A stretch of DNA of 64,000 nt, from the NCBI RefSeq assembly GCF_029433095.1, contig NZ_JARNTX010000008.1, positions 1-64,000 on the forward strand, given 5' to 3'. Source of the stretch: Hymenobacter sp. YC55 (GTDB lineage Bacteria > Bacteroidota > Bacteroidia > Cytophagales > Hymenobacteraceae). The notes beneath the pieces are model-generated. The model searched no databases. It saw only the letters and a list, made by a program, of their open reading frames with translations, and was not told the origin of the DNA. Numbering within the stretch: position 1 is the stretch's first letter; the number at the start of each line of letters is the position of its first letter. This document shows positions 63,500 to 64,000 of the stretch, piece after piece. The translations under genes and the position numbers were made by a program.

Positions 63500-64000
63500 A
63501 TGAAGCTTACCCCCGAGCAGAAAGCCATCGTCGCCACCCGGGGCAACCTGAAAATTAACGCCGTCGCTGGTTCCGGGAAAACCAGCACGCTGCTGGCCTA
63601 CGCCAAGGCCCAGCCGCCCAAAGCCAAGGGCTTGTACCTGGCCTTCAACAAAACGGTGAAAATCGAGGCCCGCGAGCGGTTTGCCGAAGCCGGGCTGCCC
63701 CAGGTGCAAGTGGAAACGGCCCACTCACTGGCCTACGGCCGCATCATCCGGGGTTCCCGCTACCGGGTGCGCGCCACCGCCTACCGGCCCTACGAACTGG
63801 CTCAGCTGCTCGACCTAGAGCAACTGCCGGAAGCGCAGGCGTTGGGGACCGGCCACGGGGCCCGCACCTTCTCCTTTATCCTGGCCGCCCACATCGTCAA
63901 GGTGCTGGCCGCCTTCTGCAATTCGGCCGTGCCGAAGGTAAAAGACCTTCGCTACACCGCCTCGGTGCAGGAGCCCAAAGCCCACGCTTTCGCTCAGCAG
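63500..64000 (+). CDS. UvrD/Rep-like superfamily 1 DNA helicase (partial)
   Basis: The first 167 codons of a helicase that runs off the right edge. LTPEQKAIV is a Q-motif-like start and Walker A reads AVAGSGKTST with Lys27. FNKTVKIEARERF and VETAHSLAYGRI correspond to motifs Ia/Ib of UvrD-type enzymes, especially the short F-box helicase-like subgroup. It unwinds DNA 3' to 5' in repair or plasmid replication. Confidence 0.88.
   Translation, partial: MKLTPEQKAIVATRGNLKINAVAGSGKTSTLLAYAKAQPPKAKGLYLAFNKTVKIEARERFAEAGLPQVQVETAHSLAYGRIIRGSRYRVRATAYRPYELAQLLDLEQLPEAQALGTGHGARTFSFILAAHIVKVLAAFCNSAVPKVKDLRYTASVQEPKAHAFAQQ

Noticed and set aside
1..64000. Complete insertion sequences, tRNA or rRNA genes
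   Set aside because: No transposase with flanking inverted repeats and target duplications, and no tRNA cloverleaf or rRNA sequence, was recognised by eye.

Overview
This 64 kb window looks like part of a large GC-rich conjugative plasmid, or integrated conjugative element, of a Bacteroidota host. The best fit is a Hymenobacter-like Cytophagales bacterium. The evidence is a Bacteroidota-type transfer cluster (VirB4/TraG ATPase, VirB3-like, VirB2-like pilin and VirB6/TraJ-like proteins), high GC, start codons without Shine-Dalgarno sequences, lipoproteins with Bacteroidota-style lipoboxes, and plasmid functions (ParA, type IA topoisomerase, TOPRIM primase-like protein, tyrosine recombinase, replication-initiator remnant).

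Layout. 1-5.5 kb (minus strand): type IV secretion genes, with the VirB6-like gene running off the left edge. 5.7-18 kb (plus): one 3,130-residue TOPRIM protein built largely from a proliferated unknown repeat module, a small membrane protein, and a type IA topoisomerase. 18-43 kb: a long array of small, mostly plus-strand accessory genes. Most are unknown. The recognisable ones are a zinc-ribbon/ExoX-C-like/J-domain fusion, two PD-(D/E)XK nucleases, a GNAT-like protein, an ASCH-like protein, two tandem DUF262-like proteins followed by a zinc-ribbon protein, and several lipoproteins or exported proteins. Chromosomal-type cargo (M20 peptidase, TonB-like protein, and an RseP-type site-2 protease further right) sits among them. 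44-55 kb: a different, partly AT-rich block with an iteron-like region, ParA, a putative ribbon-helix-helix partner, a dif-like palindrome, a tyrosine recombinase, a broken Rep_3 initiator, and a minus-strand group holding a CHAT/caspase-like protease, a Cys/His-rich protein, a UmuC-type polymerase and other proteins. This may be a second, smaller replicon fused into the first. 55-64 kb: lipoprotein, RseP, an XRE regulator, several frameshifted genes and remnants, and the start of a UvrD-like helicase.

Two short sequences tie the accessory region together. The first is a roughly 20 bp imperfect palindrome, idealised as TGTGTATCTATATACGCACA, found about 0-75 bp before the start codon of many genes on both strands, with a perfect 20 bp palindrome at 26202-26221. 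It looks like a plasmid-wide operator or promoter. The second is CCCACTGCC plus a T-rich tail. It abuts several start codons, and in reverse orientation it follows several stop codons. The first is largely missing from the 43-55 kb block, which supports a separate origin for that block.

Several genes at 37-38 kb and 56-62 kb appear frameshifted, often at short homopolymers. This may be real decay, phase variation or assembly error, and cannot be settled from the sequence alone. All family calls come from reading motifs; no database search was run.
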